A DNA stretch of 64,000 bases. Origin: CALOFP01 sp942492635. GTDB lineage: Bacteria; UBP6; UBA1177; CALOFP01. A program made the position numbers and the translations under genes. How positions within the stretch are numbered: position 1 is the first letter of the stretch; each line of letters starts with the position of its first letter. The notes under the pieces are model-generated. The model was not told the DNA's origin and searched no databases. It saw only the letters and a list, made by a program, of their open reading frames with translations. The DNA is taken from the NCBI GenBank assembly GCA_942492635.1, contig CALOFP010000003.1, positions 496,001 through 560,000 of the forward strand. The letters run 5' to 3'. Shown here in pieces: positions 16,960 to 26,311 of the stretch.

Positions 16960-19900
16960 ATGCAAGGCAATAATCAAAAAAACAACAACGCAAAAATTCA
17001 GCACGCGAAGATCGAGCTGCCGAAGGGCGGCGGCGCGATTCGTGGAATCGGGGAAAAGTTTCAGGCAAATGCTGTTACCGGTTCGGGATCGTTTTCGGTT
17101 CCACTTCCGGTTTCTCCGGGTAGGGGCGGATTCTCCCCTTCCCTTTCTCTTTCATACGATTCGGGTAGCGGTAACAGTCCGTTCGGCCTGGGATGGAACA
17201 TGGATCTTCCATCGATCACAAGAAAAACGGCCAAGGGACTTCCCAAGTATCAGGATAGCTCGGAGAGCGACACTTTTATTCTCTCCGGAGCGGAGGATCT
17301 TGTTCCGGTGAATGGGCAGCCTAATGTTTACCGCCCGAGGACGGAGGGTCTTTTCGCGCATATTGAAAAGGTTCCCAACAGTGACGGGACTTTCCACTGG
17401 AAGGTTATTTCAAAGGACAACATCACAATTTTTTACGGAAGGAGTGAAAACTCCAGAATTGCCGATCCGGAAAATCCTATCAGGATATTCTCATGGTTAA
17501 TTGAGGAGAGTCGGGACGCAAAGGGAAACATCATCAAATACGAATACAAGCCCGAGGAGGCTGAAGGTTCGGCGCTTTATGATAAGAATCGAGGCGAGGT
17601 CACCGCAAATCGTTACATCGAAAAGGTTCTTTACTGCAACGATATTTCCGGAGAATTCCGCATGCAGCTGGTTTTCGACTACAACGATGAGCCGAATATG
17701 ACACTTGATAGCGGTGTGAAATGGGCAATGCGTCAGGACCCCTTCTCCAGTTTCAAGTCCGGTTTCGAGATTCGTACCCAGAGGCTCTGCAGAAACATAA
17801 TCATGTTTCACAAGTTCGGAACCGATTGGGAACCAGTGAAGAGGATGTATCTAAACCATACACAGAATCCTGTAGCGACAACTCTTAAATCAATTCAGCA
17901 GTTCGGAATAAAGAACGGCAAAGAGAAATCGATTCCCGCGGTTGAGTACACCTACTCAAAAGCCGTTCCGGACACGACGCTTCGCACTCTCAGCGACGAA
18001 AGCATGAGAAACCTTCCCATCGGTCTTTCGGGCAACTACCAGTGGGTCGACCTGGACAGCACCGGTCTCTCCGGCATTCTCTACGAGCAGGCCGGCGCAT
18101 GGTACTACAAGGAAAATCTCGGAAACGGAAAATTCGGTGCGCTCCGCTGTCTCGATCACAGACCTTCGATGAGATCTAAAAACGCACCCCAGATCATGGA
18201 TATCGACGGCGACGGCGAAAAGGAGATGGTTCTTCGACAGTTCGGCATGAACGGATATTTTGAATACAACGACGGTCGCTGGCGTACATTCAACTCTTTT
18301 CAGTCGATCCCCAACATAAACTGGAACGATCCAAACATGAGAATGATCGATCTCACCGGTGACGGCAGGGCGGATATTCTCATAACTGAGCACCGTCTTA
18401 TCCGCTGGTATCCTTCGATCGGCAAGAAGGGACACGACCGATCCGAAGAGGTTTTCTGCGGGCTCAATGAGAACGAAGGAGCAAAAATTGTATTTAATGA
18501 TGGTACGGAGAGCATCTACACCGCCGACATGACAGGCGACGGACTCACCGACATCGTTCGTATCAGAAACGGTGAAATATGCTACTGGCCAAACATGGGA
18601 TACGGTCGATTCGGCAGAAAAGTTACAATGGCGAACTCACCGATTTTCGATTATCCCGATATGTTCAATCAGAAACGCATAAAGCTTGCGGATGTGGATG
18701 GTAGCGGCACAACCGACATAATCTATCTCGACACAAGAGGCGCCGTATGGTACCGAAACCGCAGCGGAAACAGCTGGAGCACCGGCGAGAGGATCCACAA
18801 CTTCCCGATTACCGGAAATATGGATACGGTTTCACTCGTCGATCTTTTCGCCGACGGAACCCAGTGCCTCGTCTGGTCATCTCCCCTACCCGGATACGGC
18901 CCTAAACTCCAGTACATTCAGCTGATGAAGAACGGAAAACCTCACCTTCTCAAGCAGATCAACAACAACATGGGAAAAATCGTAAATCTGGAGTACAAGC
19001 CATCCACACACTACTATCTTGAGGATAAAAAGGTAGGAAAACCTTGGGTGACAAAACTCTCATTTCCCGTTCACGTTCTGAGTAAAACGGAAACAATCGA
19101 TGAAATCTCCGGATCTCGTCTCACCAGCGAGTACTTCTACCACCACGGTTACTTCGATCCCCACGAAAGAGAGTTCCGCGGATTCGGCATGGTGGAAACA
19201 GTTGATACCGAAGCATTCGATAAATTTAAGGATACAGATACGGAAAAATATTACGTAAAACCCATCCGTACAAAAACATGGTTCCACAACGGCGCATTCA
19301 TAAAGGCGAGAGACATAGCAAAACAGTATCAGAAGGAGTATTTTGATGCTGTCGGCGATATTCTTCCGGACACCGTAATTGAGGATAAAGATCTTACTTT
19401 TGACGAACTCCGCGAAGCCCACAGAGCGCTTAAGGGAACAACTCTTCGGCAGGAAGTTTATGAGGACGGATACATAAATGAAAGTGGTAAAAATGTCCCC
19501 TACACGGTCTCGGAATCCAACTTTTCTGTAAAAAGGCTCCAAAAGAAAGGTGAAAACAGGCACGGAGTTTTCATTGTTCATCCGAGAGAAACCATCACCT
19601 GGCATTACGAGCAGAACGTAGAAGATCCGAGAATCGGCCACCAGTTTACACTCAAAACCGATGAATACGGGAACATTCTTCAAACTGCAAATGTAGCCTA
19701 TCCGAGATTGTTTACTCCTGACAAGCAGGATCCGGATGAGAAAAGAGAACAGAAAAAACTGCATGTAACTGTGGAAGAGAAGAGTTACTTCAACCATGCT
19801 GGATCAGATTACAATTTGATTGGAATTCCCGTTGAAACAAAGAGTTATGAAGTCGGCTGTCTTGAAGATATCACTGACAAATACTTTAAAAGTGAAGCTG

Positions 19901-22900
19901 TATCCATGTATGTGGATTCAGCTCTTGGAAAAGAACTGATTCCTTTCGAGGGAAAGCTTAAAGAAGGCTGGAAGCAGGCGCGCCTGCTTTCCTGGACACG
20001 GGAAATCTACTGGAACCACGATCAGAGTGGAGAGGCAGATCCGAAGGCTATTCCTCCGACAGCTCTTCTTCATCACGTTGAAATGGCGGTAATGTCATCT
20101 GACCTTGTAAAAGGAGCCTATGGCATGGAAGTACCCGGGCAACCAGCTCCGTCAGAACATGCTTTGATAGCTGACGGATACAAGAAGAAGATCATCGCTG
20201 GAGAAGAATGTTTCATCAAAAATGGGGATTCGCATTTTTTCAAGAACAAAGACGGTGAATATAAACCATTCTATGCCATTGTTTCAGAAATGGAGATGGT
20301 TAATGCCGGATACAGATCAAAAGATAACTACTGGTGGAATCCCGGACTGATTCAGTTCTATCACAAGGCAGATAGTTTCTATCTTCCAATGGCCACAGAA
20401 GACAGCTGGGGTAACGGAGTTTTTATCAAATATGACTTCTTCAAACTCTTTCCGGAAGAGGCACATGACGCTGTCGGCAACATCACAAAAGCAAAAATCG
20501 ATTACCGTACACTGAAGCCCTGGCAGCTGACAGATCCCAACGATAATACAACCCAGATCGTTACAGATCACCTTGGAATGGTTATCGTTACATCCATTAA
20601 TGGAACTGAAAGAGAAGCAAAGAAGGGTGATACTCCTCTATTTGATGACAAGGGGAATCTTCTTTTTGCTATTGAACCAGTAGATTCCATAAGGGATGTT
20701 GCTGAAAATCCAAACACATACCTGAAGGATGCTACTACATTTTTCCATTACGATCTCGATTCCTGGTGGAGAAGTCAGGAACCTCCGCAGTTCATCCAGG
20801 TTGCACGAGAAATCCACGATTCGGATCTTAATTCCGGCAACCAGAGTCCGGTTCAGATCAGTATCGGCTATTCCGACGGTTTCGGCAGGGAGATCCAGTC
20901 CAAGTTGAAAGTGGAGCCCGGTGACGCATGGAAATTAATCGACGGTAACTGGCAGAAAACCCACAGCGCTGAAAGATGGCTCGTTAGCGGTAGAACCGTA
21001 TTCAACAACAAGGAAAAACCGGTAAAACAGTACGAACCTTTCTATTCTCCCACCTTCGACTGGGAACCCGAAGAGGCAGCCGTCGGATTCGGATCAACTC
21101 CTCTTATTCATTACGATCCGCTGCTTCGAGTGATAAAAACTGAAAAACCTTGGAGAAAATACGGTACAGAGGAATGTTTTTTCTTTTCAAAGGTCGAATT
21201 TACTCCGTGGGAAGTTAGAACCTGGGACGAAAACGACACCATTCATGAGACAAACTACGTTTCCGAGGTAACAACATCGGAAGGCATAAAATACAGCGTA
21301 AGGAATCTTCCAGGACTTTCGTATAACGACAAGTCAGCCATCGAAAAGGCGCTTCAGCATATCAATACGCCTGTTGTTACCATTCTTGATTCCCTCGGAA
21401 GAGAGTTTGTAAGCAAATCAAAAAGCGATAAGGATACCGAGCTCACAACGTTCACAGAGTTCGACATTACCGGGAAGCCGCTGAAAATAACAGATCCAAG
21501 ACAGTTCATACTGAATAAAGAAAGAACAGACTCGGAAAAAGTCCGGACTTTTTCATACACCTACGACATGGCGGGCAATGCTGTCAGAACAGTTAATATT
21601 GACGCAGGTGACGACAAAATCCTTACGAATGTCATGGGTAATCCCGTTATGAGCATAGATGCAAAAGGACATATTGTTAAGGTGGAATACGACGCAATTC
21701 ACCGGCCGGTATTAACCCGTGTCGAAGAGAATGGGCTTAGTAATGTTGTTGAAATCTTTGAATATGGTGAAACTGTTTCGAATATTGAAACAGCCAAAGC
21801 ATACAACATCCGTACACAGCTTATTTATCACTGGGATCAGTCCGGAGTTACCAAGTTCGAACACGGTTACTCCATAACCGGTGAGGTACTTCAGAAAAAA
21901 CAGTGTCTCAGGGATGACTACAAAACGGAAGTTAATTGGCCTCTTGAAATATCTCAAAGAAATAAGCTGCTGAGTGATGAGTCTTTTATCAGTGAATTTA
22001 CATATGATGCTCTGGGCCGGGTTACGGAGGAATTATCTCCGGACGGATCTGTAACAAAACCTGTTTTCCATCAGTCCGGAAAACTCAAAGGTGTCAATGT
22101 AAAACTCCGAAATGAATCCACCTTCAAACCTTTTGTAAACTCAGTCACATACAACGCAAAAGGGCAGCGAGAAAAGATTGTTTATGGAAATAGCACGGAA
22201 ACAACCTACAGTTATGATGAAAAACTTTTCAGGTTGAAAAGTCTTCTCACGAAAAGAATTTCGGACGAAAAAACTCTTCAGGATATCGAATACACCTACG
22301 ATCCTGTCGGAAATATTGTCAAGATCCATGACAATGCCCACCAGACTGTTTTCAACTGCAACCAGAAGGTTTCTCCGGAACACGAGTTTGTCTACGACGC
22401 TCTTTATCAGCTTAAAGAAGCAAGCGGAAGAATGCACAAAAGTTTTACTGAAAACAGCCGTCTTTCCGGCTTCAAGCAGAGTGAATTTCTATCCACATCC
22501 ACAAGCGACAGTCAGAATCTCGTGAATTATGACAGGCGTTACCAGTACGATGAAGCAGGAAATCTTGCAAATATCACCCACAGCGGCCTTTTTACAAGGA
22601 ACATGATTGTGGATGAAAGATCAAACAGAGCTTACCAGGATAAAAATGTTCCGCAGAATTTTTCTGATCTTTTTGATTCAAATGGAAATATGAAAAAACT
22701 GGACCATATTGAAGAAATAAAATGGGATTACCGGGATAACATCTCTTCCGCCACAGTGATAAAAAGATCCGGAGAGCCTGACGATGTTGAATACTACGTT
22801 TACGATTCCGATGGAGAACGAGTAAGAAAAATATTTGAACGTTACCGCGGAAATGGTATAGTTGAAATCGAAGAGAAGATCTATTTAGGTGGAGTTGAAA

Positions 22901-24243
22901 TAAAACGAATCCACACTAAAAATGGTTCTTTGACAAGTGAAAAAAAGCTAGAGCGTTTTACACTCCACGTAATGGACGATAAGTCGCGCATAGCGACCGT
23001 CCATAACTGGAGCAAGGACGACACACTTCGAGAAATCAATAGCAGTTCAGATCTGAACACCAATAAAATCCGCTACCAGTACGGCAACCACCTCGGCAGC
23101 GCATCCCTAGAATGCGATGATTCAGGACAGATCATCAGCTATGAGGAATATTTCCCCTACGGTGGAACCAGCTTTATAGCTGGAAGAAACGCCAAGGAAG
23201 TAAAACTCAAGGAGTACCGCTACACAGGTAAAGAGCGCGATGATATCACCGGACTCTACTACTATGGTGCAAGGTACTATGCGCCTTGGTTGGGAAGATG
23301 GATGAGTGCAGACCCTGCTGGAGCCAAAGGATCTGGATTGAATATGTATTGGTACTGTAGCGGGAATCCGATTAACAGGATCGATCCGAATGGAATGGCT
23401 GATGAAGACAAGAACCAGAAATCATTTTTTGAAAAAACATATGAGCTCGGAAAAGGATTTGTAAAAGGAGCTGGGAAGGCAGCTTTAAAGGGTTTATCAG
23501 GTATTTTGCTAATGTGGTTAGCACCAGCAGAAGTATCTGAAGAATTCCATAATCATATAGCACTTACTTACAAGAGCGCAGGAGGCGGTAAGTCTGGAGT
23601 TTTTTCATTATTGCAGGAAATTAATCCGCTATATCATGCGAAGAACTCTATAAATCGTGGTTTGACGCTCATAGAGCATGGTGACTATGAAGATGCTGGA
23701 GAGGCATTTTTTGGTGCCACTGCAAGTAGCATAGAATTTGGTCTAATGGTTGCAGGTTTAGGCAAGGCAAGAAGTATCAGGCCAGAAGGCAGGAAACTGT
23801 CCGGAATTGATGTTGAATTACCTAGTCTCACCTTAGACAACAAGCCGAATTTTTATGTGCGTTCAAATGGAGATGTGATCCCATCAAAGGGCTATAGATA
23901 TATGGATTCTAAGGCAGATTACTTAGATAGCCTCTACGAAAGTATGGAAATTCCAGCTCGAAGTGATGGGACATATATATCATTCAATAAGTATGATGTT
24001 GCAAGTCCTGAGAAATTGCAGGTACCACATTATGTTGACGCCTCCATTAGGGCAGAATTTGATACCTTACAGTTATTAGATGATATATCAATTCCATATG
24101 GAAATTGGGGTAAAGCTAACTATTTGGAACCAATTACTAAAGATTTTCCAAAATTTGGACCTGGAGGAGCCACACAAGCAATAACCAAGGAAAAAATTAA
24201 GATAGATAAATTAACAAAGCTACCAATACAAGCGAAGAAATAG
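16960..24243 (+). CDS. Giant SpvB/TcdB/RHS toxin (Tc BC-type fusion) with variable C-terminal tip
   Basis: 2427 residues, no signal peptide. The N-terminus is an SpvB domain (GSGSFSVPLPVSPGRGG, SYDSGSGNSPFGLGW). At about 413-600 come FG-GAP/VCBS-type repeats with DxDGDG-like loops (DIDGDGEKE, DLTGDGRAD, DVDGSGTTD), then TcdB-like middle domains and YD/RHS repeats. The RHS core ends YRYTGKERDDITGLYYYGARYY, then DPNGM at residue 2146, where such proteins self-cleave to seal the toxin in the shell. The 281-residue tail (2147-2427) is more AT-rich than the rest. It ends in a module with GYRYMDSKADYLDSL, YISFNKYD and GPGGATQAITKEKI, a toxin-tip-like pattern whose activity I cannot name. AGAGGT precedes the start. 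Confidence 0.9.
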   Translation: MQGNNQKNNNAKIQHAKIELPKGGGAIRGIGEKFQANAVTGSGSFSVPLPVSPGRGGFSPSLSLSYDSGSGNSPFGLGWNMDLPSITRKTAKGLPKYQDSSESDTFILSGAEDLVPVNGQPNVYRPRTEGLFAHIEKVPNSDGTFHWKVISKDNITIFYGRSENSRIADPENPIRIFSWLIEESRDAKGNIIKYEYKPEEAEGSALYDKNRGEVTANRYIEKVLYCNDISGEFRMQLVFDYNDEPNMTLDSGVKWAMRQDPFSSFKSGFEIRTQRLCRNIIMFHKFGTDWEPVKRMYLNHTQNPVATTLKSIQQFGIKNGKEKSIPAVEYTYSKAVPDTTLRTLSDESMRNLPIGLSGNYQWVDLDSTGLSGILYEQAGAWYYKENLGNGKFGALRCLDHRPSMRSKNAPQIMDIDGDGEKEMVLRQFGMNGYFEYNDGRWRTFNSFQSIPNINWNDPNMRMIDLTGDGRADILITEHRLIRWYPSIGKKGHDRSEEVFCGLNENEGAKIVFNDGTESIYTADMTGDGLTDIVRIRNGEICYWPNMGYGRFGRKVTMANSPIFDYPDMFNQKRIKLADVDGSGTTDIIYLDTRGAVWYRNRSGNSWSTGERIHNFPITGNMDTVSLVDLFADGTQCLVWSSPLPGYGPKLQYIQLMKNGKPHLLKQINNNMGKIVNLEYKPSTHYYLEDKKVGKPWVTKLSFPVHVLSKTETIDEISGSRLTSEYFYHHGYFDPHEREFRGFGMVETVDTEAFDKFKDTDTEKYYVKPIRTKTWFHNGAFIKARDIAKQYQKEYFDAVGDILPDTVIEDKDLTFDELREAHRALKGTTLRQEVYEDGYINESGKNVPYTVSESNFSVKRLQKKGENRHGVFIVHPRETITWHYEQNVEDPRIGHQFTLKTDEYGNILQTANVAYPRLFTPDKQDPDEKREQKKLHVTVEEKSYFNHAGSDYNLIGIPVETKSYEVGCLEDITDKYFKSEAVSMYVDSALGKELIPFEGKLKEGWKQARLLSWTREIYWNHDQSGEADPKAIPPTALLHHVEMAVMSSDLVKGAYGMEVPGQPAPSEHALIADGYKKKIIAGEECFIKNGDSHFFKNKDGEYKPFYAIVSEMEMVNAGYRSKDNYWWNPGLIQFYHKADSFYLPMATEDSWGNGVFIKYDFFKLFPEEAHDAVGNITKAKIDYRTLKPWQLTDPNDNTTQIVTDHLGMVIVTSINGTEREAKKGDTPLFDDKGNLLFAIEPVDSIRDVAENPNTYLKDATTFFHYDLDSWWRSQEPPQFIQVAREIHDSDLNSGNQSPVQISIGYSDGFGREIQSKLKVEPGDAWKLIDGNWQKTHSAERWLVSGRTVFNNKEKPVKQYEPFYSPTFDWEPEEAAVGFGSTPLIHYDPLLRVIKTEKPWRKYGTEECFFFSKVEFTPWEVRTWDENDTIHETNYVSEVTTSEGIKYSVRNLPGLSYNDKSAIEKALQHINTPVVTILDSLGREFVSKSKSDKDTELTTFTEFDITGKPLKITDPRQFILNKERTDSEKVRTFSYTYDMAGNAVRTVNIDAGDDKILTNVMGNPVMSIDAKGHIVKVEYDAIHRPVLTRVEENGLSNVVEIFEYGETVSNIETAKAYNIRTQLIYHWDQSGVTKFEHGYSITGEVLQKKQCLRDDYKTEVNWPLEISQRNKLLSDESFISEFTYDALGRVTEELSPDGSVTKPVFHQSGKLKGVNVKLRNESTFKPFVNSVTYNAKGQREKIVYGNSTETTYSYDEKLFRLKSLLTKRISDEKTLQDIEYTYDPVGNIVKIHDNAHQTVFNCNQKVSPEHEFVYDALYQLKEASGRMHKSFTENSRLSGFKQSEFLSTSTSDSQNLVNYDRRYQYDEAGNLANITHSGLFTRNMIVDERSNRAYQDKNVPQNFSDLFDSNGNMKKLDHIEEIKWDYRDNISSATVIKRSGEPDDVEYYVYDSDGERVRKIFERYRGNGIVEIEEKIYLGGVEIKRIHTKNGSLTSEKKLERFTLHVMDDKSRIATVHNWSKDDTLREINSSSDLNTNKIRYQYGNHLGSASLECDDSGQIISYEEYFPYGGTSFIAGRNAKEVKLKEYRYTGKERDDITGLYYYGARYYAPWLGRWMSADPAGAKGSGLNMYWYCSGNPINRIDPNGMADEDKNQKSFFEKTYELGKGFVKGAGKAALKGLSGILLMWLAPAEVSEEFHNHIALTYKSAGGGKSGVFSLLQEINPLYHAKNSINRGLTLIEHGDYEDAGEAFFGATASSIEFGLMVAGLGKARSIRPEGRKLSGIDVELPSLTLDNKPNFYVRSNGDVIPSKGYRYMDSKADYLDSLYESMEIPARSDGTYISFNKYDVASPEKLQVPHYVDASIRAEFDTLQLLDDISIPYGNWGKANYLEPITKDFPKFGPGGATQAITKEKIKIDKLTKLPIQAKK

Positions 24244-24251
24244 GAGATATT

Positions 24252-24470
24252 ATGGATATTTTTAAGCTTTCTCTGAAAAGAAAGGAACATTTAAAAAGTT
24301 TAGTTACTGATGTTCTAAAGGAAAACAATCTCAAATACAGCGAAGATGAGATTGAAAAAATTCTCGAAGAAGTGCTAAATACTTCTTACAAAATAGGAGG
24401 GAGCTGTCGTGATGAAGTAATCAGAGAAATTTTGAGTACCTACATAGATAAAAACCTTCCTTTATTCTAA
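24252..24470 (+). CDS. Probable immunity protein for the RHS C-terminal toxin
   Basis: A 72-residue, charged, helical protein with no known motif. It starts eight bases after the stop of the RHS toxin, with GGAG in front, and shares the AT-rich composition of the toxin tip. A small unrelated gene directly after an RHS tip is the usual position of the cognate immunity gene. The function is inferred only from position. The 3' end (GATAAAAACC...TTATTCTAAATATT) recurs at 28900-28930 after the truncated RHS copy. Confidence 0.6.
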   Translation: MDIFKLSLKRKEHLKSLVTDVLKENNLKYSEDEIEKILEEVLNTSYKIGGSCRDEVIREILSTYIDKNLPLF

Positions 24471-24649
24471 ATATTAGCCCGGTCTATGAGAAATCCCAAA
24501 AGCAAACCCCAAACATAGCACAGGTGGCTTAGAGGCCGGCATTTTTACATTTTTTGTTTAGATATCAATCAAAGCGCCTATTTCTGTTAATCCGTTGATT
24601 TCAATTATTGTATTTGATTTCTCAACTTCCTCTATCTAGATGGCGGTGA

Positions 24650-24946
24650 CTTAGCAAAGCATATTCTCGTAGAACCCATGGACTTTCTCTATTTAGCAAA
24701 ACATCTAGATCAGCTGATGAAGTCGCAGAAATAGCTGTAAAAATTACAAAAGCAGCAAACAAATCTGAAGATGTGCTAGAAGACGGATCCCATATTATGT
24801 GCATTGGAAGAAAAAAAGCTTTAAGACCAAATACTTCATATAAAAGTGCTTCAGGATATCTATATAAGACTGATGATTTAGGAAGGATAAAAAGAAAACC
24901 CTTGGAGGGACAGGTCGGCACTTTTGTACTTTTTGTTACTTATTAA
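24650..24946 (+). pseudogene. Orphan toxin C-terminal fragment, nuclease-like
   Basis: An open frame without a start codon, beginning just after a stop at 24647. It encodes KITKAANKSEDVLED and then ASGYLYKTDDLGRIKRK. The Y.YKTD..GRI segment resembles the beginning of DNA/RNA non-specific endonuclease tips of polymorphic toxins, but the catalytic part is missing and the frame ends at 24944-24946. It is best read as a displaced, decayed RHS tip. No ribosome site is present. Confidence 0.45.
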
Positions 24947-25143
24947 AGATTTTATCTTCCGTCTTTCTGATAATTTTGCGGAGATTTTCTGAATCGTTGA
25001 TTTCTTTTTCGAATGTGCGGATTAGTTTTCCGGCTGCATGATATTGCATGCCGGCGAGTCTCGCAATTTCTACTATTTTTAAAGTGGTGTGCTTTTTCAG
25101 CATGAACAGGTAAAGCTTTCGGGCAATATTTATTTGAAACTTT
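24936..25143 (-). pseudogene. C-terminal fragment of a RAYT/IS200-like transposase
   Basis: The minus strand encodes about 68 residues ending in a stop at 24936-24938. The sequence NIARKLYLFMLKKHTTLKIV then EIARLAGMQYHAAGKLIRTF resembles the C-terminal helix-turn-helix segment of REP-associated tyrosine transposases. The catalytic HUH domain is absent, so it is a remnant. A similar T-rich stretch with GGCATTTTTACATTTTTTG lies at about 24537-24556, possibly a trace of the sequence that normally follows such genes. Confidence 0.45.
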
Positions 25144-25342
25144 TAACCCACTTGTAAACAGAAACAACTTAGCTCTACCCCCTGAATGGAATAAAATGTA
25201 CGGTATCCAGCAATTTCAAATAAAACCCGGTACATTAATTATATCAGGAAATGCAGCACCACAGTTCAAATTCGGATCTAACTATATTGGAGGAATAAAA
25301 CAATGGTACATAAACGATCTAAAGAATCTGATAAAACATTAG
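25106..25342 (+). pseudogene. Orphan RHS toxin tip (3' end only)
   Basis: An open frame with no start codon encodes about 78 residues, including LPPEWNKMYGIQQFQIKPG and then NAAPQFKFGSNYIGGIKQWY, ending at the TAG at 25340-25342. The Gly-rich ending followed directly by an immunity-like gene is the layout of an RHS/polymorphic toxin tip cut from its core. The frame overlaps the start of the next gene by about 40 bases. The toxin class is not certain; NAD-glycohydrolase-like tips end in a loosely similar way. Confidence 0.45.
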
Positions 25343-25599
25343 AAGTTAAAATCACAAAATTTACACAGTATTGTAGTTCAATTTTAAGCCAGATTGACGA
25401 GGCAATAATGAATGAAAGTGATTGTGTGGATAAACTACAGCTTGCTCGTATTAAAAATGAAGTCATTCAAATGAAAAAAGTACTATCTAGTGATGTTTTT
25501 ATGCCTACTTACAGTAGGATGATTGTTGACCAATGGGATCATAGCTTTAAATTAGGTGAAGAACTTTTAGAAATCTTTGATTTGTATTTAGAACTATAA
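25303..25599 (+). CDS. Probable immunity protein for an orphan RHS tip
   Basis: 98 residues, soluble, mostly helical (ITKFTQYCSSILSQIDEAI), with an acidic end (ELLEIFDLYLEL). GGAGG stands nine bases before the ATG. The start lies inside the last 40 bases of the orphan toxin-tip frame, a tight overlap expected of a toxin/immunity pair. No family is recognised and the role is inferred from position. Retained orphan immunity genes can protect against relatives that still carry the toxin. Confidence 0.55.
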   Translation: MVHKRSKESDKTLEVKITKFTQYCSSILSQIDEAIMNESDCVDKLQLARIKNEVIQMKKVLSSDVFMPTYSRMIVDQWDHSFKLGEELLEIFDLYLEL

Positions 25600-25623
25600 A
25601 AAAATTCCAATGGGGGATAGTTA

Positions 25624-25806
25624 TTACCTTGGAATCCAAGACCCAAACTTATAATTTTTCACCTGTTCTTTGACAACATCCTTGTTTCCAGTATGATTTT
25701 TTTCAGCAGTCTTTGATCCCGTACACTTCTTCGCTAACGCGTTGTGGGACACTGACTGCTTTATTCTATTCCAACTTATTAATTTCACGCTTAATTCGCT
25801 GACCAA
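25624..25806 (-). CDS. Small open frame of unknown status
   Basis: A 60-codon frame with a TTG start and no clear ribosome site. It contains KNHTGNKDVVKEQVKNYKFG. It is soluble and basic, with no recognised family. It lies between the second immunity gene and the left end of the IS91-like element, in a region full of gene fragments, so it may be a remnant of a toxin tip or simply a chance frame. Confidence 0.2.
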   Translation of the reverse strand: MVSELSVKLISWNRIKQSVSHNALAKKCTGSKTAEKNHTGNKDVVKEQVKNYKFGSWIPR

Positions 25807-26311
25807 ATAGAAAAGAATATAATTGTTTTTTTAAGAATAGCTGATATTCTTCCGTGAATAAAAATATCAGCTCCTTCCCAGCCCATAATCTCAGTAAAAA
25901 TTTTTTCCCTATTCCATCTCAATCCTTTTATACTCTTCAATACTAATATTCTCAACCATCGAACGGCTTATCCAGCTTTCACATAAATGAATAAGGATAT
26001 ATTGTGCGAAGCCACAATATCATCCGATATTGAACTAGCCCGGAGCGGGTTGACACTACATTAATAGGAAATATATTCTGGATAGAGGTGTCGAAGCCCG
26101 ACAGTTTCACGTCAGCTTTTAGAAAAATGAAGTATCATACTTCGCAAAAGTGATACGATTTTCTACTTAATTGCATCATCTTTTCCCGACTTAACTATCA
26201 AGTCTCTTGTTTTATGATCTTTTTATCCATTTTTTCTCCATAAGACACAGTTATACATTCTTCTTTTATTAAAATGATTTCCAATTTTTCAAAACGTCAT
26301 ATTCGATCTGC
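25807..26311. other. Gene-free stretch with hairpins, left end of the IS91-like element
   Basis: No gene seen. Hairpins: ATTGTG/CACAAT (26001-26018), CCCG/CGGG (26039-26049), TGTCG/CGACA (26089-26103) and GTATCA/TGATAC (26132-26156). The 11-bp sequence ATATTGAACTA at 26027-26037 is the inverse of TAGTTCAATAT at 28401-28411 and probably marks the left boundary of the mobile element. Confidence 0.5.

Noticed and set aside
26132..26156. GTATCA/TGATAC inverted repeat as a possible integron attC site
   Set aside because: The short imperfect stem lacks attC consensus ends and the nearby recombinase is not clearly IntI-like; it more likely belongs to the IS91-like element end.
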